Shown piece after piece: positions 1 to 9,461 of a stretch of 64,000 bases of DNA (positions are counted from its first letter, which is position 1; every line of letters starts with the position of its first letter). Made by a program: the position numbers and the translations under genes. This DNA is from Chroococcidiopsis thermalis PCC 7203 (lineage in GTDB: Bacteria > Cyanobacteriota > Cyanobacteriia > Cyanobacteriales > Chroococcidiopsidaceae). The notes beneath the pieces are model-generated. The model was not told where the DNA came from and made no database searches. It saw only the letters and a program-made list of their open reading frames with translations. The DNA lies in assembly GCF_000317125.1 (NCBI RefSeq), contig NC_019695.1, positions 794,336 through 858,335 of the forward strand. Direction: 5' to 3'.

Positions 1-1623
1 CAGTCGCATTGCTAAAGCAACAATAGTCAGAGTTGGATTGGCAGCACCCCCAGTAGGAAAAACAGAACTGCCTGCGACGTACAAATTAGCAATGCCATGA
101 ATACAGCAGTTTTCATCGACCACACCTTGTTTGGGATCGACGTGCATTCGCGTTGTTCCCATGTGATGCATTCCACCGTAGTACTTGGGTTTAGTACGTC
201 CGGTCAGTTCGCGCCATGACTGAAACTGACCGAGATCGGCTTGAGCAATTTCTGCTCTAAGGATTTCTTCTACCTGCAAGTTGCTCTGAATTTCTAGCTC
301 GCTCGAATGCCAGCGGATGTGTTGTATTCTCCTGAGTCCCAGGCGATCGCGTTCCTCGCCTAGCGTGACTCGAATGTCTGGATTCGGTATTTGCTCCGTA
401 GCCGCCCAAACTTCAAACGCACCAAATCTTTTTTCATTATTTTGAAAGTACGACCAACCGCCTTCGCTAATGGTATAGGGCGTTTCTTCGATTTTAAAAG
501 TGCGTCTATAAATATGAGACTTAATTTCATCTATCCCATCAATTGCTACTTGCAAATGCGATCGCGCCTCTGGCAATTTGCCCCGTCGTATTGATGAGAG
601 AAAAGGTTTCAGAGACTTGACGGCAGGTGACTCGTATGATAAAGATTTCGGTACGATAATTAGACTCGTATTTAATAATTGCTGCTGGCGCATCACTGCG
701 TCTGTCAGACTCAGTTTGCCCATAATTAAAATGTTATTTGCCCAGCGGAGATCGTATAATGCTGTTGAATTAAATAACTGTCTATCTTTCGGTCGAAACA
801 CGCCAATTTGAAAAATTGGATGTTCCATAAAAAATCTGCCAACCAGATCGTTTTGGTTGCCTAATCCAACATTTTGAGTCTTGTTTGACAGCAGCAACAA
901 GCGAGCATTTTCAATTCCACCCGTGGCAAGAACGAAGATTTTGGCGGCTACCCAAAATTGATTTCCCGACAAACAAGCGACTCGAACGCGAGTTATCGCT
1001 TTAGCCGTATCGTTAGTTTCAATCTCGACAACATTCGCATTGAGATAAGTTGTAATGTTTGGCGATCGCGCAATTTCGCTTTTGAGTTCGTGCGTGAAGA
1101 CGTTGCGCGGTCCAAACTGATACATAGTCGTTTCAAGTCGCCCCTCAGCTAAAGGTAGCCGTGGAGTGCGATCGTCTTCCCAGTCTTCTGCATGGTAAGC
1201 GAAGGGTCGCAGTCGGCATAAGTGTTGAGCGCGTTCGTAAAACGGATCGAGGTGAGATTTGTCAAACGACCAGCCGCTATATGGCAACCAATCTCGCTGT
1301 TCAAAATCGATTTTGTCTAGTGGCAGCAGTCTGACGCTGTAGTGGTTTTCTCCGGTGCGATCTCTCCAGCGGTTAGCAGTGCCACCAAATTGACGACAGC
1401 GAGACCTGTCAAGCTTTTGTTTAATTTCTTCAACTATCCTGCCCTGGGAGAGAGACTGCGTGGCTTCATCCAACTCGGTTCCGCCGCTTTCGAGCAAACA
1501 AACGCGAAAGTTCTGCGATCGCAACTCATGTGCCAGCGTAGTTCCAGCGGGACCAGTACCGATGATGCAAACTTCGCTGTCAATGACTGTATCTTCTGGT
1601 AATGTCCTAGCATCAACAAACAT
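1..1623 (-). CDS. GMC-family FAD-dependent oxidoreductase (3' end beyond window)
   Basis: The frame is open with no stop from the ATG at 1623 to the window edge (541 codons), so the C-terminus is cut off, probably by only 10-30 residues. The N-terminus has the FAD-binding fold: CIIGTGPAG, then LLESGG about 25 residues later. Near the edge it ends in the GMC C-terminal signature NPTLTIVALAMRL, which holds the active-site Asn. Family knowledge: GMC enzymes oxidise alcohols or sugars with FAD. The substrate is unknown. It is a clear but diverged paralogue of the genes at 4817-6511 and 25188-26843. A repeat block (1701-1846) lies just upstream. The next upstream genes encode an acyltransferase and glycosyltransferases, so action on a glycan or acyl-glycan is plausible but inferred. 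Confidence 0.9.
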   Translation of the reverse strand, partial: MFVDARTLPEDTVIDSEVCIIGTGPAGTTLAHELRSQNFRVCLLESGGTELDEATQSLSQGRIVEEIKQKLDRSRCRQFGGTANRWRDRTGENHYSVRLLPLDKIDFEQRDWLPYSGWSFDKSHLDPFYERAQHLCRLRPFAYHAEDWEDDRTPRLPLAEGRLETTMYQFGPRNVFTHELKSEIARSPNITTYLNANVVEIETNDTAKAITRVRVACLSGNQFWVAAKIFVLATGGIENARLLLLSNKTQNVGLGNQNDLVGRFFMEHPIFQIGVFRPKDRQLFNSTALYDLRWANNILIMGKLSLTDAVMRQQQLLNTSLIIVPKSLSYESPAVKSLKPFLSSIRRGKLPEARSHLQVAIDGIDEIKSHIYRRTFKIEETPYTISEGGWSYFQNNEKRFGAFEVWAATEQIPNPDIRVTLGEERDRLGLRRIQHIRWHSSELEIQSNLQVEEILRAEIAQADLGQFQSWRELTGRTKPKYYGGMHHMGTTRMHVDPKQGVVDENCCIHGIANLYVAGSSVFPTGGAANPTLTIVALAMRL

Positions 1624-1700
1624 AATTAATTTGGCGAATCAAATTCGCGGCTACACAGACAAGACCTAATACATTTACGTGTCAGACCAAAGATCTTGGC

Positions 1701-1846
1701 GATCCCCCAACCCCCTTCAAAAGGGGGCAAGAGTTCTTTGGGGACAAGACCAAAGAGCTTGGCGATCCCCCAACCCCCTTCAAAAGGGGGCAAGAGTTCT
1801 TTGGAGGCAAGAGTTCCCACCTTTTTAAGGGGGGTTAGGGGGGATC
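1701..1846. repeat. G/C-run intergenic repeat (GATCCCCCAACCCC family), tandem copies
   Basis: Two near-identical direct copies (about 1690-1743 and 1756-1805) of a unit with GATCCCCCAACCCCCTTC, then AAAAGGGGGC and AAGAGTTCTTTGG, followed by an inverted version ending AGGGGGGATC. The same family recurs at 18437-18504, 25097-25163, 26871-27045 and 35700-35828. The C-run/G-run arms can fold into hairpins. No coding function seen. Confidence 0.85.
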
Positions 1847-1882
1847 TAGTCTTGACTGAAAAGTATTAGGGTTGAATATCTT

Positions 1883-2650
1883 TTAATTGCTGGGGCTGGG
1901 TACGAGATTTGACTCTGCTAAACTACTGCGCAGTTTCACGACACGGGCAGGCACGCCCAAAGCGATCGCGCCTTCCGGTATATCTTGCGTCACAACTGCA
2001 CCAGCACCAATGACAGCACCCTTACCAATGCGTACCCCATCTAGAACGATGACCCCAAAGCCTAACCAGACATCATCTTCGATCGCGATCCCTCCTTTGG
2101 TTTGTAAAGGTTGCTTCGCGATCGGCAGATCTGGCGCGATCGCATGATCGTAGGGATAGAAAGCACAATTGGGGGCAATCAAGACATTGCTGCCAATTTG
2201 AATTGCTGACTTGTAGGCTGAAAACTGGCAGCGGGGTTGAACTGATGTATTCTCTCCGATTTGCAAACTGCCACCATTCCCCGTCTGAATGCAAATATCC
2301 TGATGCAGGCGCACCCGATCGCCTAACTGAACTGAACCACTATTGCGATCCTCAAAAATCAAAACGCGATCGCTAATAAAAACGTTAGCGCCGAGTTTTA
2401 ATTGGGAGTGATACACGGTGGCACTAGGCGCGATATATCCTTTTGAGTTGTATTGAGCTAAACGACGACGCTCGTAGTAAGGTGGAATGAACCAGGTAGC
2501 AAGCCAAGTAGCAAATCGCCCGAAATAGCCTAATCCAGCAAATTTCATCCAAAAGCGCGACCAGATAGTTACGAGAAAGCTGAGTAATTTATCTGGTTGT
2601 CTTATTTTGCCAATTTGAGTCCAGATATTTTGAGTTAAACTGCGATCCAT
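1883..2650 (-). CDS. Hexapeptide-repeat (LbH) acyltransferase
   Basis: A 255-residue protein. After an N-terminal segment of about 80 residues it shows the repeating [LIV]-G-x4 pattern of a left-handed beta-helix (IQIGSNVLIAPN, IEDDVWLGFG, IGKGAVIGAGAVV). It ends in the typical IPEGAIALGVPARVVK. Family knowledge: such WbbJ/LacA-like enzymes O- or N-acetylate sugars using acetyl-CoA. The ATG at 2650 is chosen because a longer TTG start would overlap the upstream gene, whose stop is at 2655; with the ATG the genes are four bases apart. It probably acts with the GT14 gene upstream to acetylate the polysaccharide. The sugar acceptor cannot be read from sequence. Confidence 0.88.
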   Translation of the reverse strand: MDRSLTQNIWTQIGKIRQPDKLLSFLVTIWSRFWMKFAGLGYFGRFATWLATWFIPPYYERRRLAQYNSKGYIAPSATVYHSQLKLGANVFISDRVLIFEDRNSGSVQLGDRVRLHQDICIQTGNGGSLQIGENTSVQPRCQFSAYKSAIQIGSNVLIAPNCAFYPYDHAIAPDLPIAKQPLQTKGGIAIEDDVWLGFGVIVLDGVRIGKGAVIGAGAVVTQDIPEGAIALGVPARVVKLRSSLAESNLVPSPSN

Positions 2651-2654
2651 ATAT

Positions 2655-3614
2655 TCAGTCACAACTGTTACTCTTTTGAATACGTTCGGGTGCAAGTGGA
2701 GAATTATTTAAGGCTTGAGCGTCAAGCAAGTCCAAGATTTCACTATCTATCTCGGCATCAAATTTTCTGGCAAAATGAAAATTACCGTTAGTGACGATCG
2801 GATAGTCTTTAACAGTTAGCAACCTAGCATAACCGCCAAGTTCTAGAGGATAGTCATGATAACGCTTGTCATCATTACAAAGATTGAACTGCTGACTATT
2901 GACTAACACAGTTTGAACTAGAGATTCTTCAGGACCGATCGTTCTTTTGTAATACCTCAATATGTCAGGATGTTCGTTCAAGTAGTTCATTAAAAACTTG
3001 ACACAGGCTTGAGAAAGAGTATTCCAGTGCCATCCTCTGTAACATTTAAAATTGCGATTGAACGGAGTTTTTGTTTTCAGTCCGATCATAGAGTATCGCC
3101 ATTTTACAATCAGCGGTGTGTAGTGTTCAATTTTTCCAGAATACTTTCTTAGCAGCCAAGCGGCTGATTCTGGAAGTTGGATATACTGATTGAAAAATCG
3201 CTGAATACTCTTCTCATTCCAAGCGGACTTTTCTGCCAGCGGATCGTAATAGCGGATAAAGCCATCGTATTCAGTTTGAGCCAGAAATTCCTCAGTTTTA
3301 GATATAGGTTGAGTTGGGTAATCTTGACCGGAAAGACAAACTAACCAATCAAAATCAGATTTACGAGCGAGTAACCAATTAATTGCATCTAAATAAATTT
3401 CTAAAATTGAGGAATTACCTCTTGCAGCCGATTTATTTCTTTTGATTATTTCAACTTCCGAATAATTACCTACATCTCTTATATCTAAGTTAGACACACT
3501 AAAGTCATGATTAACCAAGACTATAGAGTTAGGGCTTTGTTTTTTAATAGTCCGAATTAGACGATAAATTTGCTGTGGATTTCTGTGACTTTGAATAAAG
3601 TAACATACCTTCAT
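2655..3614 (-). CDS. Core-2/I-branching (GT14-like) glycosyltransferase
   Basis: A 319-residue protein starting at an ATG. It begins with VCYFIQSHRNPQQIYRLI and has DWLVCLSGQDYPTQPI around residues 88-104, both characteristic of bacterial Core-2/I-branching beta-1,6-GlcNAc-transferase-like proteins. A GWHWNTLSQACVKF segment and a PEESLVQTVL segment in the C-terminal half fit the GT14 fold. The expected role is adding a branch sugar (GlcNAc- or xylose-type donor) to a growing glycan in the cytoplasm. It sits four bases upstream of the acyltransferase, so the two are probably co-transcribed. Donor and acceptor are unknown. Confidence 0.85.
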   Translation of the reverse strand: MKVCYFIQSHRNPQQIYRLIRTIKKQSPNSIVLVNHDFSVSNLDIRDVGNYSEVEIIKRNKSAARGNSSILEIYLDAINWLLARKSDFDWLVCLSGQDYPTQPISKTEEFLAQTEYDGFIRYYDPLAEKSAWNEKSIQRFFNQYIQLPESAAWLLRKYSGKIEHYTPLIVKWRYSMIGLKTKTPFNRNFKCYRGWHWNTLSQACVKFLMNYLNEHPDILRYYKRTIGPEESLVQTVLVNSQQFNLCNDDKRYHDYPLELGGYARLLTVKDYPIVTNGNFHFARKFDAEIDSEILDLLDAQALNNSPLAPERIQKSNSCD

Positions 3615-3782
3615 TTTTCTGCATGGTTAGATAAGTGAACGATGCAGATTGCCCCCCTGACGTAAGCCAAAATAACTTCGCCTTATTTGTGATTTTCATT
3701 CTTGTTTGTAGATGCTTGCCGTGTAATTAAAATGCTATTTCGATATGTAAAGGCACACAGATGTGCGCCCTTACCCTTTAAA

Positions 3783-4643
3783 CTAAAGGGCTAAAACTTG
3801 ATACTTGATACAACCTTGCAAGCGTCCCCAGCGGCGAGCAAAATGTGCCACCCATTTCATTCGGTTTTGCTGAGAAAAAATTTGCGGAGATTGCTTTAAT
3901 ATGCGCCACCAAGACTTTAAGCCTGCTTTCCAGGAAAGTTTAGGCATCCCTAGCGCTTTGTATTTTTTGTACAGCAGCACGTTGTACTCCCCTGCAAGAC
4001 GCGCCTGACGGTAGATAGCTCTTAAGCGATCGCGCAAGCGGTAATGAACCACTGCTTCTGGGACAAAATGGAGTTTTATGCCAGCAAGTTGCACCCTCCA
4101 GCAATAGTCAGTGTCTTGCACTTTGAGCATAGTTTCATCAAATCCACCAACAGCTTCATGGATCGAGCGCTTGATCCCAAGGTTACTACTAGAAGCATGG
4201 GGTAGATAAGGGGGATGGCTAGTTAGCAACTTATCTACCTGAGTCAGCGGGCGATACGTGAGCGTCCAAGGTTCGTTGAGTTTTGTGTACTCGCGCTTGC
4301 CAGCCACAAAATCGTGCTGGGAGAGCGCTTCGCCCATAGCCGATACCCATCCAGCAGCTACCTCATCATCGGCATCGCAAAATGCCAATGCCTCACCCGC
4401 AGCCACAGATGCACCCACATTTCTAGCGTGTGCCGCACCTTGCCGATCGGATGAGTCCACAATCTGTAGGTTAGGTAATCTTTCCTGATATTGCTCGGCG
4501 ATCGCGACTGTTTCATCTGTCGAACCGTTATCGGAAATAATAATTTCCCAAGGTTGATACCACTGTTGGGTTGTCAGTGCTTCAAGCTGACCGGAAATAG
4601 TGCCAGCTTCGTTGTAAGAGGGAATGATTACACTTAGTTTCAT
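3783..4643 (-). CDS. Family 2 glycosyltransferase (GT-A)
   Basis: A 286-residue protein. The N-terminal motifs are LSVIIPSYNE, IISDNGSTDET and FCDADDE (the DXD metal/nucleotide-sugar site), as expected of GT2. The C-terminal half has the usual acceptor region with TDYCWRVQLAG. The ATG at 4643 puts the first beta strand at the start; an in-frame GTG six codons earlier is less likely. AAGAG lies upstream of the ATG. It probably adds one sugar to an undecaprenyl-linked repeat unit. Lies within the minus-strand EPS region, separated from the GMC gene upstream by a 28-bp palindrome. Confidence 0.9.
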   Translation of the reverse strand: MKLSVIIPSYNEAGTISGQLEALTTQQWYQPWEIIISDNGSTDETVAIAEQYQERLPNLQIVDSSDRQGAAHARNVGASVAAGEALAFCDADDEVAAGWVSAMGEALSQHDFVAGKREYTKLNEPWTLTYRPLTQVDKLLTSHPPYLPHASSSNLGIKRSIHEAVGGFDETMLKVQDTDYCWRVQLAGIKLHFVPEAVVHYRLRDRLRAIYRQARLAGEYNVLLYKKYKALGMPKLSWKAGLKSWWRILKQSPQIFSQQNRMKWVAHFARRWGRLQGCIKYQVLAL

Positions 4644-4734
4644 AACTCTTTTTAGATGCACCCAGTTTGCGTTTGACGTTTAATCTTGTGCTAGGCGACT
4701 TTAAATAGCGATTCTCATTAGATCGCCATAAATC

Positions 4735-4762
4735 GTAGGGGCGCACATCTGTGCGCCCCTAC
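4735..4762. repeat. 28-bp interrupted palindrome, GTAGGGGCGCAC family
   Basis: GTAGGGGCGCAC, four central bases, then GTGCGCCCCTAC: a near-perfect inverted repeat able to form a strong hairpin. The same element occurs at 7703-7730, 9462-9489 and 16919-16946, with partial copies just upstream of the last and a degenerate copy near 3750-3775. All lie between minus-strand genes. Confidence 0.9.
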
Positions 4763-4816
4763 TTGCGGATCTCATCCTATGGAATAAGTCGCCGACACAA
4801 CAGCGGGTCGAGCAAG

Positions 4817-6511
4817 TTATCCGATCGCTCCTGCTGTGGCTTCAGCACGACTCATCTGCTCTTGAATTCGATCTGCTAGCCGAATGGCTAGAGCCACAAT
4901 CGTGAGTGTAGGATTGGAGAGTCCGCTGGTGGGGAAGACGGAACTACCAGCGATATATAAGTTGTGAATTCCATGCACTTGACAATGCTCGTCAACCACA
5001 CCTTCCCTGGGATTGTGACTCATGCGGGTTGTGCCGATGTGGTGGTATGAACCGCGCAGCGATCGCCAGGAAGCGTCATCGTCGCCCATTTCGATTTGCA
5101 TTTTGCCCAGTCCAGAACGCTCGAATTCTGCCGCAATTAATTGCTGCGATCGCTTAATCGTATACTTGTCAATCGGACTCAAACGCCAGTCAAGCTGGAC
5201 GCGATTCATCCCTAATTTATCGCGATCGCGGCTGAGGGTGATTCGGCTATCGGGATTCGGTGCTTGTTCCCCAATTAAGTGAGTTTCGCACAATTGCGGC
5301 TGTTTCGAGGAGCCTTTTTTCAGCAACTTCTGATAGGCTTTAGCCGCAATCCGATCGACATTGGCGATCGCCGTGGTCAGATCTTGAAGTAAAGTCGTGT
5401 CATTGCTGTGCTTGTTACCTTCCTTAATGCTGGGGAAATACTTCCGCCTGTGTTCCTTATGTTCCTGAAGCTTAGGAAAAGCTTGATGTCCTACCGGGCG
5501 CGGTTTACCCAAACGCTTCAATCGCGTCACGGCTCGTACCCATTCTTCCTCGTAAGGTATCAGTCTCGCGGCGAAGTTGAGAATTTGCTCGCGCTCTTGC
5601 ACTTCTTTCGATAGTCCTAGAGCCGTCGCCACAAATGTCTCATCAATCTGACAATTTCTGCCCGTGTATAGGGGGATTTGACGGGAAGGCTGTAGTTTCC
5701 CAGAAATTAAATAGGGATGCTCCATGAAGAATCTGCCCACCAAATCGTATTGGTTGCCGACTCCACCACTTTGCAGCCGGTTGGAAGCTAACAACAAGCG
5801 GGGGTTTTCAATTCCACCCGCTGCCAACACGAAGACTTTTGCTGCTACCGAGAACTGTTTCCCATCGGAGCTTGCTACCCGCAGCCGCGTCACGGCTTGA
5901 GCGCTGTCGTTGGTTTCAATCTCCAGCACATTAGCGTGGAGATAGGTAGTAATATTACTCGCCTGCTCGATCTCGGCGCGATAAGCGTCGCCAAAGCGTA
6001 AGTGTGTTGATGGGATAATCTGCCACAGATAAGTAGCCAGCTCGTCTGTCGAAAAGGGCACTTGTCGCCGTTGCTGTTGCGCTAATCCCTCTTGCCAGTA
6101 TGCCAAATCGTATTCAAACGGACCCAAATGACAAGCAGTTTGCGCCCGTTCGTAGTAGGGGTCTAGCTCCGCTTTGGGAAAACACCAACCGCTATAGGGC
6201 ATCCAAGCACGATGCTCGAAGTCAATCTCATCCATTGGACGACTCCAACCGCCCCAGAGATTGGTCGAACCGCCAAAATAGCGCCCCCGCGCTTCTTTCA
6301 AGGGAAAATAAGGCAGACCTGTATTCTCTCCCGCATACAGCGATTGAATCTGTTCCTCATAGTCGAATCCGCCACTTTCGAGCAAACAAACTTGTTCTTT
6401 GCGATCGCGCAATTCGCGTGCGAGGGTGATTCCTGCCGCACCAGCACCGATAATACAAATGTCTGTTTCTACCAGCGTCTCGGCTGGTAATTTCAAAGCA
6501 TCAACTAACAT
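4817..6511 (-). CDS. GMC-family FAD-dependent oxidoreductase (paralogue A)
   Basis: A 564-residue protein with an ATG start. The FAD dinucleotide-binding motif IGAGAAG is at about residues 21-27 and LLESGG follows. Mid-protein VLAAGGIENPRLLLAS is the GMC signature. The C-terminus carries YHHIGTTRMS (active-site His) and GLSNPTLTIVALAIRLADR (active-site Asn). Family knowledge: flavin-dependent oxidation of an alcohol or sugar hydroxyl. Residues 1-130 differ from paralogue B (25188-26843) at only four positions, but the central part, about 275-410, is strongly diverged. The 3' end of the carrier/thioesterase gene overlaps the start by 11 bases, indicating one transcript. Substrate unknown. Confidence 0.93.
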   Translation of the reverse strand: MLVDALKLPAETLVETDICIIGAGAAGITLARELRDRKEQVCLLESGGFDYEEQIQSLYAGENTGLPYFPLKEARGRYFGGSTNLWGGWSRPMDEIDFEHRAWMPYSGWCFPKAELDPYYERAQTACHLGPFEYDLAYWQEGLAQQQRRQVPFSTDELATYLWQIIPSTHLRFGDAYRAEIEQASNITTYLHANVLEIETNDSAQAVTRLRVASSDGKQFSVAAKVFVLAAGGIENPRLLLASNRLQSGGVGNQYDLVGRFFMEHPYLISGKLQPSRQIPLYTGRNCQIDETFVATALGLSKEVQEREQILNFAARLIPYEEEWVRAVTRLKRLGKPRPVGHQAFPKLQEHKEHRRKYFPSIKEGNKHSNDTTLLQDLTTAIANVDRIAAKAYQKLLKKGSSKQPQLCETHLIGEQAPNPDSRITLSRDRDKLGMNRVQLDWRLSPIDKYTIKRSQQLIAAEFERSGLGKMQIEMGDDDASWRSLRGSYHHIGTTRMSHNPREGVVDEHCQVHGIHNLYIAGSSVFPTSGLSNPTLTIVALAIRLADRIQEQMSRAEATAGAIG

Positions 6512-7667
6512 GATTACTCCCAGTCAATTCTGCTGTATTTAATGCGGCATCTAAGCTAGCTCTTAATTTCTCGGTCAAGCCTGCGACATGAGGTTCTTTG
6601 AGCATTGAGCCGTGATGACCGGAAACGTCGTGGCTTTCCAATTCTCCGACAAGGTTCCCCCAGCCGTATTGCGGATCTCGGTCGTACCAATCATCGGGTG
6701 TGGGAAAATCTCGTCCCATGTAGTACCAACCCATCGGGGGTTCGCTAGCGCGAAACAAAGTTACCTGACCTGGGTAAACTTGCGGTACGTAAGCTTTTAC
6801 TGCACGCCTGATACAAATTCCTATATATCTTCTTTTCCGTTCGTAGGGCCAGTTCAGCCACTTAATTCTGAATAATTGATATAGCCGACAAACATTTTTG
6901 TTGTATACTCTCAGCCATGCACTTCTGAGCATTTTTAAAGGATATTTGGCTCCCAGTCGGAAAAGGTTGCGCCAGTGACGCGCCAGTCTTTCTGAATTTG
7001 ATACTGGTGGGAAACTGCCAGGCACAAAGGTATCAAACAAGCCTAAAAAAGCGACTTGCTCGCCTTCTGCGTGCAACTGCTGGGCGATCTCATACGCCAC
7101 CAAGCCTCCAGAAGAAAAGCCGCCTACAAAGTAAGGTCCTTGCGGCTGGACGGTACGCATTTCTTGAATGTAGAAAGCCGCCATATCTTCAATTCGATCT
7201 AGGGCTGCTTCTTTGCCATCGACTCCGCGTGCTTGCAATCCATAAAAAGGCTGTTCCGTTCCCAAATGGTTAGCTAATTCGTTAAACACAAGCACGTTTG
7301 CGCCATTACCATGAACGCAAAAGAACGGTGGTTTCGAGCCATTTGGTTGAATTGGCACGAGAGAAGACCAAGATGGTGATGTTGTTTCACCGAGAACGCC
7401 TGCTAGTTGTTCCACCGTCGGCGACTGGAGCAAGGTAGATAGGGAAAGACTTTTGCCAAATGTTTGCTCGATTTGCGCAAACAGACGGACGGCGAGTAGC
7501 GAATCTCCCCCAATCTCAAAAAAATTGTCTCTGATGCTGATGGGCGTAATTTCTAAAAGCTGTTCCCAGATCTCGACCAGTTGAGTTTGGGTAGAATTCT
7601 GGGGTGCTACATAGTCTGCTTCTAAATTGGATTGGTCTAATCTAACTGTTTGGGCAGAATGGCTCAT
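6501..7667 (-). CDS. Acyl-carrier-protein/thioesterase didomain protein
   Basis: A 388-residue protein. Residues about 25-95 form a phosphopantetheine carrier domain: FFEIGGDSLLAVRLF contains the modified Ser. From about 105 on there is an alpha/beta-hydrolase thioesterase: FCVHGNGANVLVF (oxyanion region), GGFSSGGLVAYEIA (GxSxG nucleophile) and a terminal SGHHGSMLKEP catalytic His. This didomain order is that of NRPS/PKS termination modules. As a stand-alone protein it could accept an acyl group from the neighbouring ligase and release or transfer it. The ATG at 7667 is chosen over a GTG ten codons upstream. It overlaps the GMC gene downstream. Needs a phosphopantetheinyl transferase, which is not in the window. 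Confidence 0.9.
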   Translation of the reverse strand: MSHSAQTVRLDQSNLEADYVAPQNSTQTQLVEIWEQLLEITPISIRDNFFEIGGDSLLAVRLFAQIEQTFGKSLSLSTLLQSPTVEQLAGVLGETTSPSWSSLVPIQPNGSKPPFFCVHGNGANVLVFNELANHLGTEQPFYGLQARGVDGKEAALDRIEDMAAFYIQEMRTVQPQGPYFVGGFSSGGLVAYEIAQQLHAEGEQVAFLGLFDTFVPGSFPPVSNSERLARHWRNLFRLGAKYPLKMLRSAWLRVYNKNVCRLYQLFRIKWLNWPYERKRRYIGICIRRAVKAYVPQVYPGQVTLFRASEPPMGWYYMGRDFPTPDDWYDRDPQYGWGNLVGELESHDVSGHHGSMLKEPHVAGLTEKLRASLDAALNTAELTGSNHVS

Positions 7668-7702
7668 AATAGCTGTTGGCGATGGGATGAGATACACGAC
7701 TT

Positions 7703-7730
7703 GTAGGGGCGCACGGCTGTGCGCCCCTAC
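7703..7730. repeat. 28-bp palindrome, GTAGGGGCGCAC family
   Basis: GTAGGGGCGCAC, GGCT, GTGCGCCCCTAC. Between the start of the carrier/thioesterase gene and the stop of the ligase gene, inside what looks like one operon. May act as an attenuator or 3'-end stabiliser; that is inference. Confidence 0.9.
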
Positions 7731-7760
7731 AGATGTATGGCAATAATGCGGTTCAGTCGA

Positions 7761-9401
7761 TCAATTTCGGCGTTTGAAAATATTCCCCAACGATTTGAGT
7801 ACGCCGCCGCCGCTTGTATCGTTACTAGGCACTGATGTTGTAGCGACTAAAGGAATTGGTTTGGCGATCGCCCCTACAGCAGCATTGCCTTTTTTCAGCG
7901 CGGCTTCGTTGGCTGCTTCATCGCGCAAAACCCGCTTCAACACTTTGCCTGTGGGGTTTTTGGGAATGGAATCGACAAATTTAATCGTTTTTGGCATCTT
8001 GTAAGCTGCCATTCTTTCGGCGCAGAAGGCAATCATCTGTTTTTCGGTGACGTTACAATCTGGCTTCAGAATGATGTTGGCTTTGACGATTTCGCTTTTT
8101 TCTAAATCGGGTACGCCATAGACAGCAACTTCAGCAACGGCTGGATGTTCGTAGATGACGTTTTCAACTTCCGTGGGATACACCTTAAACCCAGCCACGT
8201 TGATCATGTCCTTAGAGCGATCGACGATGTAAAAGAAGCCATCTTCGTCCATGCGTCCGATATCGCCACTGTAAAACCAACCATTTTTAATCGCTTCGGC
8301 GGTTTCAAACGGACGATTCCAGTAACCGAGCATGACGTTGGGACCCCGAATCGCGATCTCGCCTATCTCCCCTGGCTCGACTTCTTTGCCATTGTTGACA
8401 ATTTTCATTTCCACATTTTCGATCGCCGTCCCAACCGACCCAGGTTTATAGATATAGTCGTGGTTGTAGCTGGCGCAGGGCGATGTTTCGGTTAAACCGT
8501 AGCCTTGATGAACCACCAGCCCGTACTTGTCGTACCACTTCTGAGCCACTTCTGTTGGGAGGGGTGCAGCACCAGAAAAGAAAAACCGCACTGACTTGAG
8601 TTGGTCTTTAGGCAAATCCATATTCAGCAAAACAAGAAAGACTGACGGCACGCCAAAAAACATGGTGATTTGTTCGTCAGTGACAGACTTCAGGATTTTT
8701 GTCAGATCGAAATTGCGGTGTAATACCAGCGTGGCACACGCATTAAGTCCGGCATTCAAAACGGCATTTTGCCCGAAACAATGGAATAGCGGCAGATAGA
8801 GTAAGATCCGATCCTCAGCCTGCATTCCACAACAATGCTGTTGCGAGTAGCTGTTAGAAATTAAATTACCATGAGACAGGGTAGCTCCTTTAGGAAACCC
8901 CGTCGTTCCCGAAGTATAGACGATCGCCGCCGGAGCGTAGCGATCCATTTCTATCCCACGGGCGCTGGGTGAAGCATTCGCCATCAGTTCGGCGAGGCTA
9001 GTTCCCTCAGTAGCCGTACCTTCAGCAATCAGAACGTGTTTGAGCTGCGGTAAGTCTTGTTGGGGAATATTTTTCACCAGATCTGCTGTCGTCACCACAG
9101 CCTTAGCACCGCAATCGTCGAGGATAAACTTGACTTCACTGCTTTTGAGCATGGCATTGAGCGAGACGGCGATCGCGCCCAGTTTCAAAATTCCCAAATA
9201 GGAGATGATAAATTCGGGAATATTGGGCAAAAATAAGGCAATGCGATCGCTACGGTGAACGCCCAATTCTCGCAACCCGTTGGCAACGCGATTAGCTAGC
9301 CGATCTAACTCAGCATAAGTAAAAGTCGTGCCTTCAAAAATCAGTGCAGGTTTATCGGGAAATAAATGACAACCGCGCTCTATGTGCTGTGTGATGTTCA
9401 T
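7761..9401 (-). CDS. AMP-forming acyl-CoA/aryl-CoA ligase (FadD/4CL superfamily)
   Basis: A 546-residue ANL-superfamily enzyme. The P-loop YTSGTTGFPKGA lies at about residues 162-173, with GYGLTETSP, the hinge region YSGDIGRMDEDGFFYIVDR, and the C-terminal catalytic Lys in NPTGKVLKR. It has a 40-residue Ser/Gly-rich tail ending FKRRN. Reaction: carboxylic acid + ATP + CoA (or carrier thiol) gives the acyl thioester. Motifs do not separate fatty-acid from 4-coumarate ligases. An ammonia-lyase on one side and a carrier protein on the other make an aryl acid a real candidate substrate. The ATG at 9401 is chosen; an in-frame TTG 13 codons upstream is unlikely. Confidence 0.9.
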   Translation of the reverse strand: MNITQHIERGCHLFPDKPALIFEGTTFTYAELDRLANRVANGLRELGVHRSDRIALFLPNIPEFIISYLGILKLGAIAVSLNAMLKSSEVKFILDDCGAKAVVTTADLVKNIPQQDLPQLKHVLIAEGTATEGTSLAELMANASPSARGIEMDRYAPAAIVYTSGTTGFPKGATLSHGNLISNSYSQQHCCGMQAEDRILLYLPLFHCFGQNAVLNAGLNACATLVLHRNFDLTKILKSVTDEQITMFFGVPSVFLVLLNMDLPKDQLKSVRFFFSGAAPLPTEVAQKWYDKYGLVVHQGYGLTETSPCASYNHDYIYKPGSVGTAIENVEMKIVNNGKEVEPGEIGEIAIRGPNVMLGYWNRPFETAEAIKNGWFYSGDIGRMDEDGFFYIVDRSKDMINVAGFKVYPTEVENVIYEHPAVAEVAVYGVPDLEKSEIVKANIILKPDCNVTEKQMIAFCAERMAAYKMPKTIKFVDSIPKNPTGKVLKRVLRDEAANEAALKKGNAAVGAIAKPIPLVATTSVPSNDTSGGGVLKSLGNIFKRRN

Positions 9402-9461
9402 GACGCTGGTATATTGACAGTGTTTAATATCCGTTTTCAATCAGACGAGATTCACGATCGT

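Noticed and set aside
1626-1820. Minus-strand frame through the GATCCCCC repeat
   Set aside because: It is a translation of the tandem repeat itself (repeated LLPPFEGGWGIAK); no start signal or function.
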